This document shows positions 17,279 through 25,713 of a stretch of 64,000 nucleotides of DNA, piece by piece. The position numbers were made by a program, and so were the translations under genes. The notes beneath the pieces are model-generated. The model worked only from the letters and a program-made list of their open reading frames with translations, was not told the DNA's origin and ran no database searches. Source of the DNA: Mesorhizobium erdmanii USDA 3471 (lineage in GTDB: Bacteria; Pseudomonadota; Alphaproteobacteria; Rhizobiales; Rhizobiaceae); NCBI RefSeq assembly GCF_000472705.1, contig NZ_AXAE01000011.1, positions 310,001-374,000 on the forward strand, given 5' to 3'. Positions within the stretch are counted from its first letter, which is position 1. Each line of letters starts with the position of its first letter.

Positions 17279-18070
17279 ATGACAAACCGAAAAACTCTGT
17301 TCGCGGCACTTGCCGCACTGGCGCTTCTGGCGTCTCCGGCGCTCGCCGGAGCCGGCGGCAACGGGCACGGGGGCGGCGGTGGCAATGGCGGCGGTAATAG
17401 CGGCGGCAACGGCAACGGTGGTAATGGCAACGGCGGTGGCAACGGCAATGCTGGCGCCTCGCATGGCAACAGCAGCGCTTCGCATGGCAAGTCTGCGTCG
17501 GCTCCGGGACAGGTAGCCAAGGCTGAGCCGGACACAACAACCGAGACCACGGTCGACACGACTGAGGTCTCGTCCGTCTCCAAGGAAAAGAATATCCACG
17601 CCAAGCTTGGTCGGCTGAACTCGCTGCAGCGCAACATCAACGCCTATATGAACTCTAAGAGCAAGAAGTTCGCCGCCATTCAGGCGTTCGTGACACAGTC
17701 CGCGAAGGCCAAGGTCGCCCAGGCCGCGGCAGACGCGGCAGCCGCCGCAGCGGCAGCCGCCCAAACCCAGTTGGATGCCCTGAATGCGCAACTGACCGCG
17801 CTGCAGGCGGATCCGACCGCTACGCCTGAACAGATCCAGGCTGTGCAAGACCAGATCACGGCTCAGCAGGCCGTTGTCGCCGCCGACAACACGGCGGCGG
17901 CCCAGGCAGCGGCGGCTGCCGCCGCTGCGACCGTCGGCACCGATCCGGCATCGCTCGACGCAGCGCTGACGGACATGGCGAACAAGCCCGTCGATGCCGA
18001 GGTCACGGCCTGGGCTCAGGGCGTCCTCGCCGGCAAGATCGACCAGATGGCCGCCGGAATGACGCCGTAG
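17279..18070 (+). CDS. exported Gly/Asn- and Ala-rich protein
   Basis: 263 residues; strong GAGGAGG before ATG 17279. Signal peptide about 1-23 (LFAALAALALLASPALAGAG), then a Gly/Asn/His repeat region (about 24-62), then a Thr/Ser acidic hinge and a helical domain: KEKNIHAKLGRLNSLQRNIN, AYMNSKSKKFAAIQAFV, an Ala-rich coiled-coil-like part with AAAAAAAAAQTQLDAL, and a C-terminal ASLDAALTDMANKPVDAEV. It looks like a periplasmic or surface structural protein; I do not recognise a named family. An inverted repeat shortly after the stop (18099-18127) may end the transcript. Confidence 0.72.
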   Translation: MTNRKTLFAALAALALLASPALAGAGGNGHGGGGGNGGGNSGGNGNGGNGNGGGNGNAGASHGNSSASHGKSASAPGQVAKAEPDTTTETTVDTTEVSSVSKEKNIHAKLGRLNSLQRNINAYMNSKSKKFAAIQAFVTQSAKAKVAQAAADAAAAAAAAAQTQLDALNAQLTALQADPTATPEQIQAVQDQITAQQAVVAADNTAAAQAAAAAAAATVGTDPASLDAALTDMANKPVDAEVTAWAQGVLAGKIDQMAAGMTP

Positions 18071-18098
18071 CGCAACGCGACGCGCTTCGATCAAAGAC

Positions 18099-18127
18099 AA
18101 TGCCGCCGGGCTCGCCTTGGCGGCATT
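18099..18127 (+). terminator. possible terminator hairpin
   Basis: AATGCCGCC and GGCGGCATT form a perfect 9-bp stem around an 11-base loop, about 29 bases after the stop of the preceding exported-protein gene. The T run that should follow is poor (GCCGTTTCTT), so this is only a candidate. Confidence 0.4.
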
Positions 18128-18350
18128 GCCGTTTCTTGGCATCGGAGAAACCGGTTGTCGTGACGTTTCGTGCCAGACCGATGTCCTGCGGCGAAAGGAA
18201 AGCGTCGCGGCTGCCGAAGCGGCCGAGGGTCAATTGTGCATGGGCTTGTTGCCGAACGAACGGGTCTCGGTGCGCGATCTCGTCGATTGCACGAAGGCGA
18301 TTGCGATTGCCGTCGAGAAATGGTGCCGCTGAACTCGCAGCGGGCTGAAG

Positions 18351-19229
18351 TCACCCGCCAAATCGCGGCTCGGGAGCACCGGTCACGCCGAGGCCGGTGA
18401 TGGCGAACAGGCTGCCGCGCAGGACACCGTCGCCGGGAAAGCGCGGCAGCGGCGGCTTGGCCATCGAGGTGACATAGAGCGTGTCGAGCTTCGGCCCGCC
18501 GAACATCACGCTGGTGATCTTCTTCACCGGCATGTCGATGATGCGGTCTATGCTGCCGTCCGGCGCATAGCGCACCAGCCGGCCGTCATAGACCAGCGCG
18601 TTCCACAGATATCCCTGCGAATCGACGGTCGAGCCATCGGCTGCACCGCCCTTGCTGGTGTCGACACGCACGAAGGTGCGGCGGTTGGTGGCGGCCCCCG
18701 TGGCGATGTCGTAGTCGTAGGCCCAGATCTCACCGGTCCAGGTGTCGGCGAAATAGAAGGTTCGGTCGTCGGGGCTCCAGCAAGGACCGTTGGAGCAGAT
18801 GATGCCGGAATCGATCTTTGTCACGGAGAAATCCGGATCGAGCCGGTAGAGCCCGCCTGAGGGGCCCTCCTCCATCGTGTCCATCGAGCCGGCGAAGAAG
18901 CGCCCGCGCCGGTCGACCTTGCCGTCATTAAGCCGGTTCGCCGGCCTGTCCGGCTCCGGATCGTGTATCAGCGTCACCTCGCCGGTGGCGAAATCGAGCA
19001 GATGGAAGCCGCGCTGCAGCGACACGACCGCGCCGCTACCGTCCTTGCGCAGCGCCATCGAGCCGATCTTCATAGGCACGTCCCAGGAGCGGATTTCACG
19101 CCCGTCGGCGGTGGCGCGGAAAACACGCCCGTCGAAACTGTCGATCCAGTAGAGCCGCTCCTGTTCGACGTCCCACAGCGGGCCCTCGCCAAGCGTCGTC
19201 TTCACGTCAACCACGACTTCGATCTTCAT
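18351..19229 (-). CDS. SMP-30/gluconolactonase/LRE family protein
   Basis: 292 residues from ATG 19229, preceded by AGGAGG. A six-bladed propeller of the SMP-30 family, which are Ca/Zn-dependent sugar lactonases. The metal Glu is in LGEGPLWD (E15), and the other conserved blocks are NRLNDGKVDRRGRFFAGSMD, CSNGPCWSPDDRTFYFADT, ADGSTVDSQGYLWNA and MPVKKITSVMFGG, carrying the usual Asn and Asp ligands. Last gene of the leftward ABC-transporter operon, 35 bp after the BKACE gene. Probable role: opening an aldonolactone produced by the upstream dehydrogenase. A longer frame to 19718 overlaps the BKACE gene and is rejected. Confidence 0.9.
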   Translation of the reverse strand: MKIEVVVDVKTTLGEGPLWDVEQERLYWIDSFDGRVFRATADGREIRSWDVPMKIGSMALRKDGSGAVVSLQRGFHLLDFATGEVTLIHDPEPDRPANRLNDGKVDRRGRFFAGSMDTMEEGPSGGLYRLDPDFSVTKIDSGIICSNGPCWSPDDRTFYFADTWTGEIWAYDYDIATGAATNRRTFVRVDTSKGGAADGSTVDSQGYLWNALVYDGRLVRYAPDGSIDRIIDMPVKKITSVMFGGPKLDTLYVTSMAKPPLPRFPGDGVLRGSLFAITGLGVTGAPEPRFGG

Positions 19230-19264
19230 ACCATCCTCCTCTGTTTCGGTGCGGGTGCGACTGG

Positions 19265-20227
19265 TCAGAAGGCGACCTTGTCGCCGCCCTTCAGGGACAG
19301 GATCTCGCGCGCCTCGTCCGGCGTCGCCACCTCCATGCCAAGCCCTTCGATGATCTTGCGCGCCAGCACGACCTGCTCGGCGTTCGACTTGGCGAGCTTG
19401 CCCTTGCCGGCCCACAGGCTGTCCTCCAAGCCGACGCGGATGTTGCCGCCGAGGGCTGCCGATTGCGCGGCGATGCGCAGCTGGCTGGCGCCGGCGCCGA
19501 GCACCGACCAGCGGAACTGGTCGCCGAACAGCCGGTCGGCGGTGCGTTTCATATGGGCGACGTCCTCCGGATGGGTACCGATGCCGCCGAGCAGGCCGAA
19601 GACCGACTGCACGAAGAATGGCGGCTTCACCAGCCCGCGATCGGCGAAATGGGCGAGATTGTAGAGATGGGCGATGTCGTAGCACTCGAACTCGAAGCGC
19701 GTGCCATTGTCGTAGCAAGTCGCCAATATGTACTCGATGTCCTTGAACGAATTGCGGAAAACGAGGTCGCGCGTCGCCTCCAGATGCGGCTTTTCCCAGT
19801 CGAACTTGAAGGTCTCGTATTTGTCTGCAAGGTGATAGAGCCCGAAATTGATCGAACCCATGTTGAGCGAAGCCACTTCCGGCTTGAACTGGGCGGCCGG
19901 GCGCACGCGCTCCTCGACCTTCATGTAGGGACTGCCGCCGGTGGTGATGTTGATGGCGGCATTGGTGCCTTGCTTGACGCGCGGCAGGAAGCGGGCGAAG
20001 GCCTCCGGCGTCTGGTCGGGCTTGCCGGTCTCCGGGTCGCGCGCATGCAGATGCAGGATCGCGGCACCGGCCTCCGCCGCTGCGATCGCCTCGGAGGCGA
20101 TCTGATCCGGCGTGATCGGCAGATAGGGCGACATGGTCGGCGTGTGAATGGCACCCGTCACCGCGCAGGTGATGATGACCTTGCCCTTGCCCGCCGCTGC
20201 GCCTGATTTGCGGCTGGTTTCTTTCAT
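19265..20227 (-). CDS. BKACE (beta-keto acid cleavage enzyme, DUF849) family protein
   Basis: 320 residues. The family (founder Kce, 3-keto-5-aminohexanoate cleavage enzyme) uses Zn and acetyl-CoA to convert a beta-keto acid into acetoacetate and a shorter acyl-CoA. The Zn histidines H59 and H61 are in ILHLHARD, and E268 lies in VGLEDSLW; the barrel motif INITTGGSP is also present. The N-terminal extension of about 14 residues is polar. The ATG overlaps the stop of the upstream dehydrogenase (ATGA, 20224-20227), so the two are translationally coupled. The substrate is unknown; the neighbouring sugar transporter and lactonase suggest a 3-keto sugar acid rather than dehydrocarnitine, but this is inference. 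Confidence 0.9.
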   Translation of the reverse strand: MKETSRKSGAAAGKGKVIITCAVTGAIHTPTMSPYLPITPDQIASEAIAAAEAGAAILHLHARDPETGKPDQTPEAFARFLPRVKQGTNAAINITTGGSPYMKVEERVRPAAQFKPEVASLNMGSINFGLYHLADKYETFKFDWEKPHLEATRDLVFRNSFKDIEYILATCYDNGTRFEFECYDIAHLYNLAHFADRGLVKPPFFVQSVFGLLGGIGTHPEDVAHMKRTADRLFGDQFRWSVLGAGASQLRIAAQSAALGGNIRVGLEDSLWAGKGKLAKSNAEQVVLARKIIEGLGMEVATPDEAREILSLKGGDKVAF

Positions 20228-21171
20228 TGTCCGAACTCCTGATCCGATTTCTTCTTGTGCGCCGCCAGTGCCATCAGCCGGCGATCCCGCCAGACCTGCC
20301 GCTCACCCAGGCCTTCCCTGGGCAAGCGCCTGCTGCGCTCGCCCTCGACGGTTTTCATGACCTCGCCCGCCCAGTCGACCCGGCGCAGCATCTGCGGGAA
20401 GATGTTGGAATAGATGCCTTGGTAGCGATCGACGTAATCGCGCACGCCGCCGGGCGCGTTGAGGTCGATGGTCTCGAACGGTCCCATGAACGACCAGCGC
20501 AGCGCCAACCCGTCACGGATGCCGATATCGACGTCCTCGACGCTGGCGTAGCCGTCGGCGACAAGCCGGAAGGCCTCCTCCAGCAAGGCGCCTTGCAAAC
20601 GGTTCATGATGAAACCGTCGAGTTCGCGCTTCATCACCAGCGGCGCGTGGCCGGCATCGATGAGAAAGGCGCGCGTCCTTTCCAGCGTCTCGGCGGATGT
20701 CCACGGCGCCGGCACCACCTCGGCCGCCGGAATGAGATAGGGCGGGTTGATGGGATGCACGACCAGGCAGCGGTGCCGCCCTTGCAGATGGTCGGTGAAT
20801 TTCGACGGCAACAGCGCCGAGGTGGAACTGGCAATGACCGTTTCAGTGCCTGCAAGGCTATCGATCAGCGAAAACACCTTCCGCTTGACGTCGAGGTTTT
20901 CAGGCGTGTTCTCCTGGATATGGACCGCACCGGCCAGCGCCTCTGCCAACTCGGCGACAATGGCGATCCGGCCGAGCACGGTGTCGACGGACTGACCGCG
21001 CAGCAGGTCATTTGCGGCGAGATCGCCGAGCACGCCTTCTATGTAGTCGCGGGCGCCACCCGTTGCGGCAGGCGACGGGTCCCACATGCGCACCTCATGG
21101 CCGGCACGGGCGAAGCTGATCGCCCAGGCCCGCCCGATGAACCCGCTTCCGACAATCGCGACATTGGCCAT
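20224..21171 (-). CDS. NAD-dependent 3-hydroxyacid dehydrogenase (lambda-crystallin / carnitine / L-gulonate 3-dehydrogenase type)
   Basis: 315 residues from ATG 21171 (GAGGA upstream). Rossmann motif G8-S-G10-F-I-G13 with D31 at the end of strand 2, favouring NAD. The catalytic segment VVHPINPPYLIPAAEVVP has the His (H139) and Glu (E151) of the 3-hydroxyacyl-CoA dehydrogenase fold, in the variant seen in lambda-crystallin (L-gulonate 3-dehydrogenase) and L-carnitine dehydrogenase. The C-terminal 3HCDH domain (DGFIMNRLQGALLEEAFRL) follows at about 185. It would make a beta-keto acid for the downstream BKACE enzyme. It lacks the C-terminal thioesterase domain fused to some rhizobial carnitine dehydrogenases. 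Confidence 0.85.
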   Translation of the reverse strand: MANVAIVGSGFIGRAWAISFARAGHEVRMWDPSPAATGGARDYIEGVLGDLAANDLLRGQSVDTVLGRIAIVAELAEALAGAVHIQENTPENLDVKRKVFSLIDSLAGTETVIASSTSALLPSKFTDHLQGRHRCLVVHPINPPYLIPAAEVVPAPWTSAETLERTRAFLIDAGHAPLVMKRELDGFIMNRLQGALLEEAFRLVADGYASVEDVDIGIRDGLALRWSFMGPFETIDLNAPGGVRDYVDRYQGIYSNIFPQMLRRVDWAGEVMKTVEGERSRRLPREGLGERQVWRDRRLMALAAHKKKSDQEFGQ

Positions 21172-21181
21172 GGATTGGTCC

Positions 21182-21988
21182 TCAGAGTGTTTCGACGTTG
21201 CCGTCGACGCCGAGCGACTGGCCCGAAATGTTAACGCCCGCGTCGGACAGCAGGAACGCCACCATCGAGGCCACGTCATAAGGACTGGTCATGCGGCGCA
21301 GCGAGATGTTCTGCAGATAGCGTCCGGTCATCTCCTCGTGGCTGATGCCCATCTGTTTGGCGCGTGCCGAGATGACGCCTTCGATGCGTGGTCCCTCGAT
21401 GATGCCAGGCAGGATGGCGTTGACCCTGATGCCGTGCGGTCCAAGCTCCTTGGCGAGGCTCTGCGTGAAGCCGATGACGCCGAACTTGGCCGCCGAATAG
21501 GGCGTGCGGAACGCGTAGCCATGGCGGCCGGCCGCCGACGACATCGACACGATCGAGCCGCCGCCCGCCGCCTTGATCAGCGGCACGGCGCGCCGCGCGC
21601 ACAGGAACTGCCCGGTCAGGCAGATGTCGATGCAGCGACGCCACTCGTCCGGCTCGATCTCGTCGACGCCGCCGGTCGGTCCGGCAATGCCGGCGTTGTT
21701 GATCAGCGCATCGAGCCCGCCAAGTTTTTTCTCGACCGCCTCGAACAGCCGGTCGACGTCATCGTCACGCGAGACATCCGCCTTGACCGCAGCTACCAGG
21801 TCTATCTTACCCGGAACCGCGGCCAGCGCCTCGTCGGATATGTCGCACACGACGATGCGGGCGCCGAGCCGCGACAGCGTGTCGGCGATGGCGAAGCCGA
21901 TACCGCCGGCCCCCGCCGTCACCAGCACGCGCTGTCCCTTCAGCCCGGCCAGAAATTCGTCCGCCGATGCGGGTGCTTTTGCGCTCAT
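21182..21988 (-). CDS. SDR family oxidoreductase
   Basis: 268 residues; classical short-chain dehydrogenase/reductase. Cofactor motif TAGAGGIG at 24-31, D49 in VVCDIS (NAD preference), NNAG at 97-100, catalytic serine in SIVSMSSAAG (about 150), and Y164-x3-K168 in PYSAAKFG. In context, a sugar or polyol dehydrogenase acting on the transported substrate is likely, for example forming a lactone for the SMP-30 protein. It lies 13 bp downstream of the permease gene and 10 bp upstream of the 3-hydroxyacid dehydrogenase, so it is within the operon. Confidence 0.9.
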   Translation of the reverse strand: MSAKAPASADEFLAGLKGQRVLVTAGAGGIGFAIADTLSRLGARIVVCDISDEALAAVPGKIDLVAAVKADVSRDDDVDRLFEAVEKKLGGLDALINNAGIAGPTGGVDEIEPDEWRRCIDICLTGQFLCARRAVPLIKAAGGGSIVSMSSAAGRHGYAFRTPYSAAKFGVIGFTQSLAKELGPHGIRVNAILPGIIEGPRIEGVISARAKQMGISHEEMTGRYLQNISLRRMTSPYDVASMVAFLLSDAGVNISGQSLGVDGNVETL

Positions 21989-22001
21989 CGTCCAGTCCTT
22001 T

Positions 22002-24083
22002 TCATTGTAGCCGCCGTTCGCGCAGCGCCATGACGGCGCCCAGAACGACCAGCCCGTAAAGAATTGCCCTTGTCGCGTAGGGCAGCGTGGTGCCGGCCAG
22101 CAGCATTTGTAGCGCCGTCAAAAGCAGCACGCCGCCGAGCATGCCGAGATAGTGGCCGCGCCCGCCGGTGATCAGCGCGCCGCCGACCACCACGACCGCG
22201 ATCGACGGCAAAAGATAGTCGTCGCCCATGCCAAGGCTGGCCTGGCCGGAAAAGCCGGTCAGCATGATGCCGACAACAGCCGCACAGACAGCCGACAGCA
22301 TATAGACCAGGATCAGCGTGCGCTCGACGCCGATGCCGGACAGGCGCGCCGCGCGTAGCCCGTTGCCGATGCCGTAGACCCGGCGTCCGAACGGCGTGCG
22401 TCCAAGCAGCAGCACCGCCGAGATGACGAAGACGATCATCAGCAGGACGATCGGTGTCACGACGCCGAGCCTGGCGGTCATGAACCAGCGCAGCATCGGC
22501 GAGGAAAACCCGGCCGGCGTTCCCTGCGAATAGACAAGCGCGAAGCCCTGCAGAATACCGTTGGTGGCGAGCGTCATGACGATCGGCGAGATGCCGAGAT
22601 AGGCGATGCCGAAGCCGTTGGCGAAACCGATGGCGCAGGCCATCACCAGCACGACCGGCAAGGCGTAGAGGAGCGCCGCGTCGGAGCCATTGACCATGCC
22701 GGCCAGGATGATGCCGGAAATGCCGATCGTCCACGGCACGGAAAGATCGAGCCCACCGGTCAGGATGACCGTTCCCTGCCCCAGCGCCAGCACGACGAGG
22801 AAAGACGACAGCACCAGCAGCGAGTTCCAGTAACCCGGGTTGAGGATGGCGCGGCCGAGCCAGACCTGCGTGACGACCACGATGAGCAGCAGGCAGACAT
22901 AGGCCGGCAGCGCATAGCGCAGCGTTTCCGCGTTGCGCAGATGGAAGGCAGGACGCGGCGATGCGGCTCTGTGTTGGCCATGCGATTGTTCGGCGATCTT
23001 GAGACGCCGGTCCACGCGCTCTAGCTGCGCGGGCAATATGCCGGCGCGCCAGGCGGTAAGCCGGGCCCGCGCGGCGCGCAGTTGCACGGCAAGCACCGAT
23101 GCGTGCGAGATGGAGCCGGCAAGTGCCGCCAGCACCAGAATGGTGCCTTCGGCGATCGTCGCATAATAGGCCGACACATTGAGCACCAGCAGGATGTTCA
23201 CCACCATCATCAGGATATAGGCGCCGAAGACGGTGCCCACCGGACCACCCTGCCCGCCGCCAAGGCGCGTTCCGCCGACGACGACCGCCGCGAACATCGA
23301 CAAAAGCAGGGGATTGCCGACCAGCGGGTCGGCGCTTCCGGTCTGCGCGCTGATGAACACGCCGGCAAGGCCGTAGCAGCCGCCGGCGATCACGTAGACG
23401 GCAAAGCGCACCAGCACCACATTGATGCCAACGGCGGCGGCCGAATCCGGATCGCTGCCGACGGCATAGAGCGCCGTTCCGAAACGGGTTCCCTTCAGCC
23501 AGAACCAGGCGAGCAGGACCACTCCGATCACCACCAGCGGCATTGGCAGCCAGCCGGTGATCGCATCGCCGAGGTAGAAAGTGCCGAGATCGGGCGAGAC
23601 GAAACCGCCGGGCTTGTCCATCACCAGCAGTGTCACGCCTTGCAGGATGAACATGGTGGAGAGCGTCACCACGATCGGCTGCATGCGCAGCACCGCGATA
23701 AAGAAACCGTTGAAGGCGCCGACCGCCATGCCGACGCCGATGCCGACGGCCGTCCACAAAACGATGCTTGCGCCTGGCGCCATCGGGTCCATGCTCGATG
23801 CCAGCACGACATTGACCAGCGAGATCACCGCGCCGGCGGACAGATCGAAGCCGCCCGACAGGATGACGATGGTCTGGCCGATCGCCGCCAGCGCCGAGGT
23901 CGCACCGCCGCTCGACAGGAACGATACATCGAAATAGGTCAGCGGCCCGGCGCTGATCCAGTCGACGATGAAAAGCAGGATCGCAAGCACGGCAGCTGCA
24001 ATCAGCGCGCCGCGATTGCGCATCAGCGCGCGGCGCAGGCCGAAGCCGGCGGAAACAGGTGTGAGGCCCGCTGCGCTGTTCAT
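22002..24083 (-). CDS. fused double permease of a sugar-type (RbsC-like) ABC transporter
   Basis: 693 residues in one uninterrupted frame, about twice the usual length of an RbsC-type permease (about 320-340). Residues 1-330 form one complete permease (GQTIVILSGGFDLSAGAVIS, IVVTLSTMFILQGVTLLV, GGTRLGGGQGGPVGTVFG); residues 334-386 are a basic polar linker (RRLKIAEQSHGQHR); residues 387-690 form a second complete permease (GQGTVILTGGLDLSVPWTIG, IVMTLATNGILQGFALVY, GGALITGGRGHYLGMLGG). Both keep the GG-DLS signature. The ATG overlaps the stop of the ATPase gene (ATGA). The two halves are clearly diverged, so the fused protein probably supplies the whole membrane heterodimer. Confidence 0.93.
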   Translation of the reverse strand: MNSAAGLTPVSAGFGLRRALMRNRGALIAAAVLAILLFIVDWISAGPLTYFDVSFLSSGGATSALAAIGQTIVILSGGFDLSAGAVISLVNVVLASSMDPMAPGASIVLWTAVGIGVGMAVGAFNGFFIAVLRMQPIVVTLSTMFILQGVTLLVMDKPGGFVSPDLGTFYLGDAITGWLPMPLVVIGVVLLAWFWLKGTRFGTALYAVGSDPDSAAAVGINVVLVRFAVYVIAGGCYGLAGVFISAQTGSADPLVGNPLLLSMFAAVVVGGTRLGGGQGGPVGTVFGAYILMMVVNILLVLNVSAYYATIAEGTILVLAALAGSISHASVLAVQLRAARARLTAWRAGILPAQLERVDRRLKIAEQSHGQHRAASPRPAFHLRNAETLRYALPAYVCLLLIVVVTQVWLGRAILNPGYWNSLLVLSSFLVVLALGQGTVILTGGLDLSVPWTIGISGIILAGMVNGSDAALLYALPVVLVMACAIGFANGFGIAYLGISPIVMTLATNGILQGFALVYSQGTPAGFSSPMLRWFMTARLGVVTPIVLLMIVFVISAVLLLGRTPFGRRVYGIGNGLRAARLSGIGVERTLILVYMLSAVCAAVVGIMLTGFSGQASLGMGDDYLLPSIAVVVVGGALITGGRGHYLGMLGGVLLLTALQMLLAGTTLPYATRAILYGLVVLGAVMALRERRLQ

Positions 24084-25612
24084 GCGGCGACTTCTCCGGC
24101 ATGGCCGAGCGCCGGCCGCATGATGGCGGGCTCGGTGATGGCGTCGCCTTCTAGCTCGGCCGCGATGCGCCCGTCATAGAGAACCAAGACCCGGTCGCAT
24201 TGGTGGACCAGTTCGGGAATTTCGGTCGAGTGCAGCAGGATAGAGCCGCCGGCGGCGACGTAGTTTCGCATCATCACATAGAGCTCATGCTTGGTACCGA
24301 CATCGATGCCGCGCGTGGGATCGAACAGAAGCAGGATGCGGCTCTGCGCGACCAGCCATTTGGCGATGGCGATCTTCTGCTGGTTGCCGCCGGAAAATGC
24401 GCCGGCTCGCGTCCACAGCGCGCGGCGGTCGACCTCGACAGTAGCGAACGCCTCCTCGACGGAGCGGGTCTCGGCCGCGGCGTCGACAAGGCCGAAGCGA
24501 GTGAAGCGCGACACCACGGGCAGCGTGGCGTTCTGGCTGCCCGACAATTTCAGGAACAGTCCTTCGGATTTGCGATCCTCCGGCACCAGCCCGATCGCTA
24601 TGTTGGGCCGCATCGCATCTGTGGGCGAGCCGAGCCAGACCTTGCGGCCGTCGACGAGGACGTCGCCGCGGCTGATTTCGGCCATGCCGAAGCAGGCCAG
24701 GAACAGATCCTGCTGGCCCATGCCCTGCAGTCCGGCAATGCCGAGGATCTCGCCTTGGCGCAGGTCGAAGCTCGCGCCGTCGAGCTTGCGCCCGACCTTG
24801 AGGTCGCGCACGCCCAGCACCGGCGGCCCGAAGGCCTGGGCGCTGTCGGGCTTGGGCGGGAACGTCTGCTCGATGCTGCGGCCGATGATCTTTTCGATGA
24901 CGTCGGCATCCGAGATATCGCCAACCGGTGCGGTGACGATGTGTCGGCCATTTCGCAGGATGGTCAGCGTGTCACAAAAGGCGCGTACCTCGCGCATGCG
25001 ATGAGTGATGAAGACGATGGTCGTGCCAGTCGCTTTCAGCTTGGCGATGATGTCACCCAGCCAGTCGACGTCGCGGCCGGCAAGCGTCGAGGTCGGCTCG
25101 TCGAGCAAAAGGATGCGCGGCTTGCGGTAGACGGCGCGCGCGATCTCGATCTTCTGGCGCACCGAAAGTTCGAGTTCGCCGACCTCGGCATCGAGATCGA
25201 CAAAAAAGCCGAGCTCGTCGATATGCCGGCGGACAGCCTTGCGCGCGGCCGTGCGGCGGATCAGGCCGGAGACGCCGACTGGGGCATAGGGCAGCAGCAT
25301 GTTGTCGAGGACGGAGAGATCGCGCACCAGGGTCATCTCCTGGAACGCCGTCTGCACGCCGAGCGCATGAGCCGCGCGCGGCGCGCCATAAGCGATCTCC
25401 TTGCCGAAGACGCGGACATGGCCTTCGCTCGGCCGCACCAGCCCGGACAGCAATTTCACCAGCGTCGACTTGCCGGCGCCGTTTTCGCCCAGCAATGCAT
25501 GAACGCTGCCGGCCGCGATCTTGAACGACACGCCGTCCAGCGCGACGGTCGGGCCGAACGCCTTGCCGATGCCGTCGATCTCGATGGCGGGGAGCGCGGA
25601 ATGGTCTGTCAT
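24080..25612 (-). CDS. sugar-type ABC transporter ATP-binding protein (two NBDs, RbsA/MglA-like)
   Basis: 510 residues from ATG 25612 (MTDHSALPAIEIDG), preceded closely by GAGG. NBD1: Walker A GENGAGKST at 42-50, Walker B with LLLDEPTS near 165. NBD2: the usual degenerate P-loop of the family (GLQGMGQQD) and signature FSGGNQQKIAIAK. The second Walker B reads LLLFDPTRGIDVG where LDEPTRG is usual, so the D-E pair is replaced by F-D. Couples ATP hydrolysis to the fused permease; cytoplasmic face of the membrane. The upstream extension to 25672 has no support. Confidence 0.93.
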   Translation of the reverse strand: MTDHSALPAIEIDGIGKAFGPTVALDGVSFKIAAGSVHALLGENGAGKSTLVKLLSGLVRPSEGHVRVFGKEIAYGAPRAAHALGVQTAFQEMTLVRDLSVLDNMLLPYAPVGVSGLIRRTAARKAVRRHIDELGFFVDLDAEVGELELSVRQKIEIARAVYRKPRILLLDEPTSTLAGRDVDWLGDIIAKLKATGTTIVFITHRMREVRAFCDTLTILRNGRHIVTAPVGDISDADVIEKIIGRSIEQTFPPKPDSAQAFGPPVLGVRDLKVGRKLDGASFDLRQGEILGIAGLQGMGQQDLFLACFGMAEISRGDVLVDGRKVWLGSPTDAMRPNIAIGLVPEDRKSEGLFLKLSGSQNATLPVVSRFTRFGLVDAAAETRSVEEAFATVEVDRRALWTRAGAFSGGNQQKIAIAKWLVAQSRILLLFDPTRGIDVGTKHELYVMMRNYVAAGGSILLHSTEIPELVHQCDRVLVLYDGRIAAELEGDAITEPAIMRPALGHAGEVAA

Positions 25613-25713
25613 ATCCTCGATCACAGGCTGAGCACTTTTGGACACCACGCATGAGGCGGATCGACGATGCACGGAAAAGGGCTCCGTGCATCGTCATGAT
25701 TGCCTTGGGAGGC

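Noticed and set aside
18117..18332. 71-codon plus-strand frame (Cys-containing) after the Ala-rich exported protein
   Set aside because: Starts with TTG inside a hairpin, no ribosome binding site and no recognised family; might be a gene remnant but not supportable.
18351..19718. Longer form of the SMP-30 gene
   Set aside because: The extra 163 codons overlap the BKACE gene and have shadow composition; ATG 19229 has a proper AGGAGG.
21985..24102. 705-codon minus-strand frame overlapping the fused permease
   Set aside because: Arg/Ala/His-rich translation without membrane spans; the other frame encodes two clear permease domains.
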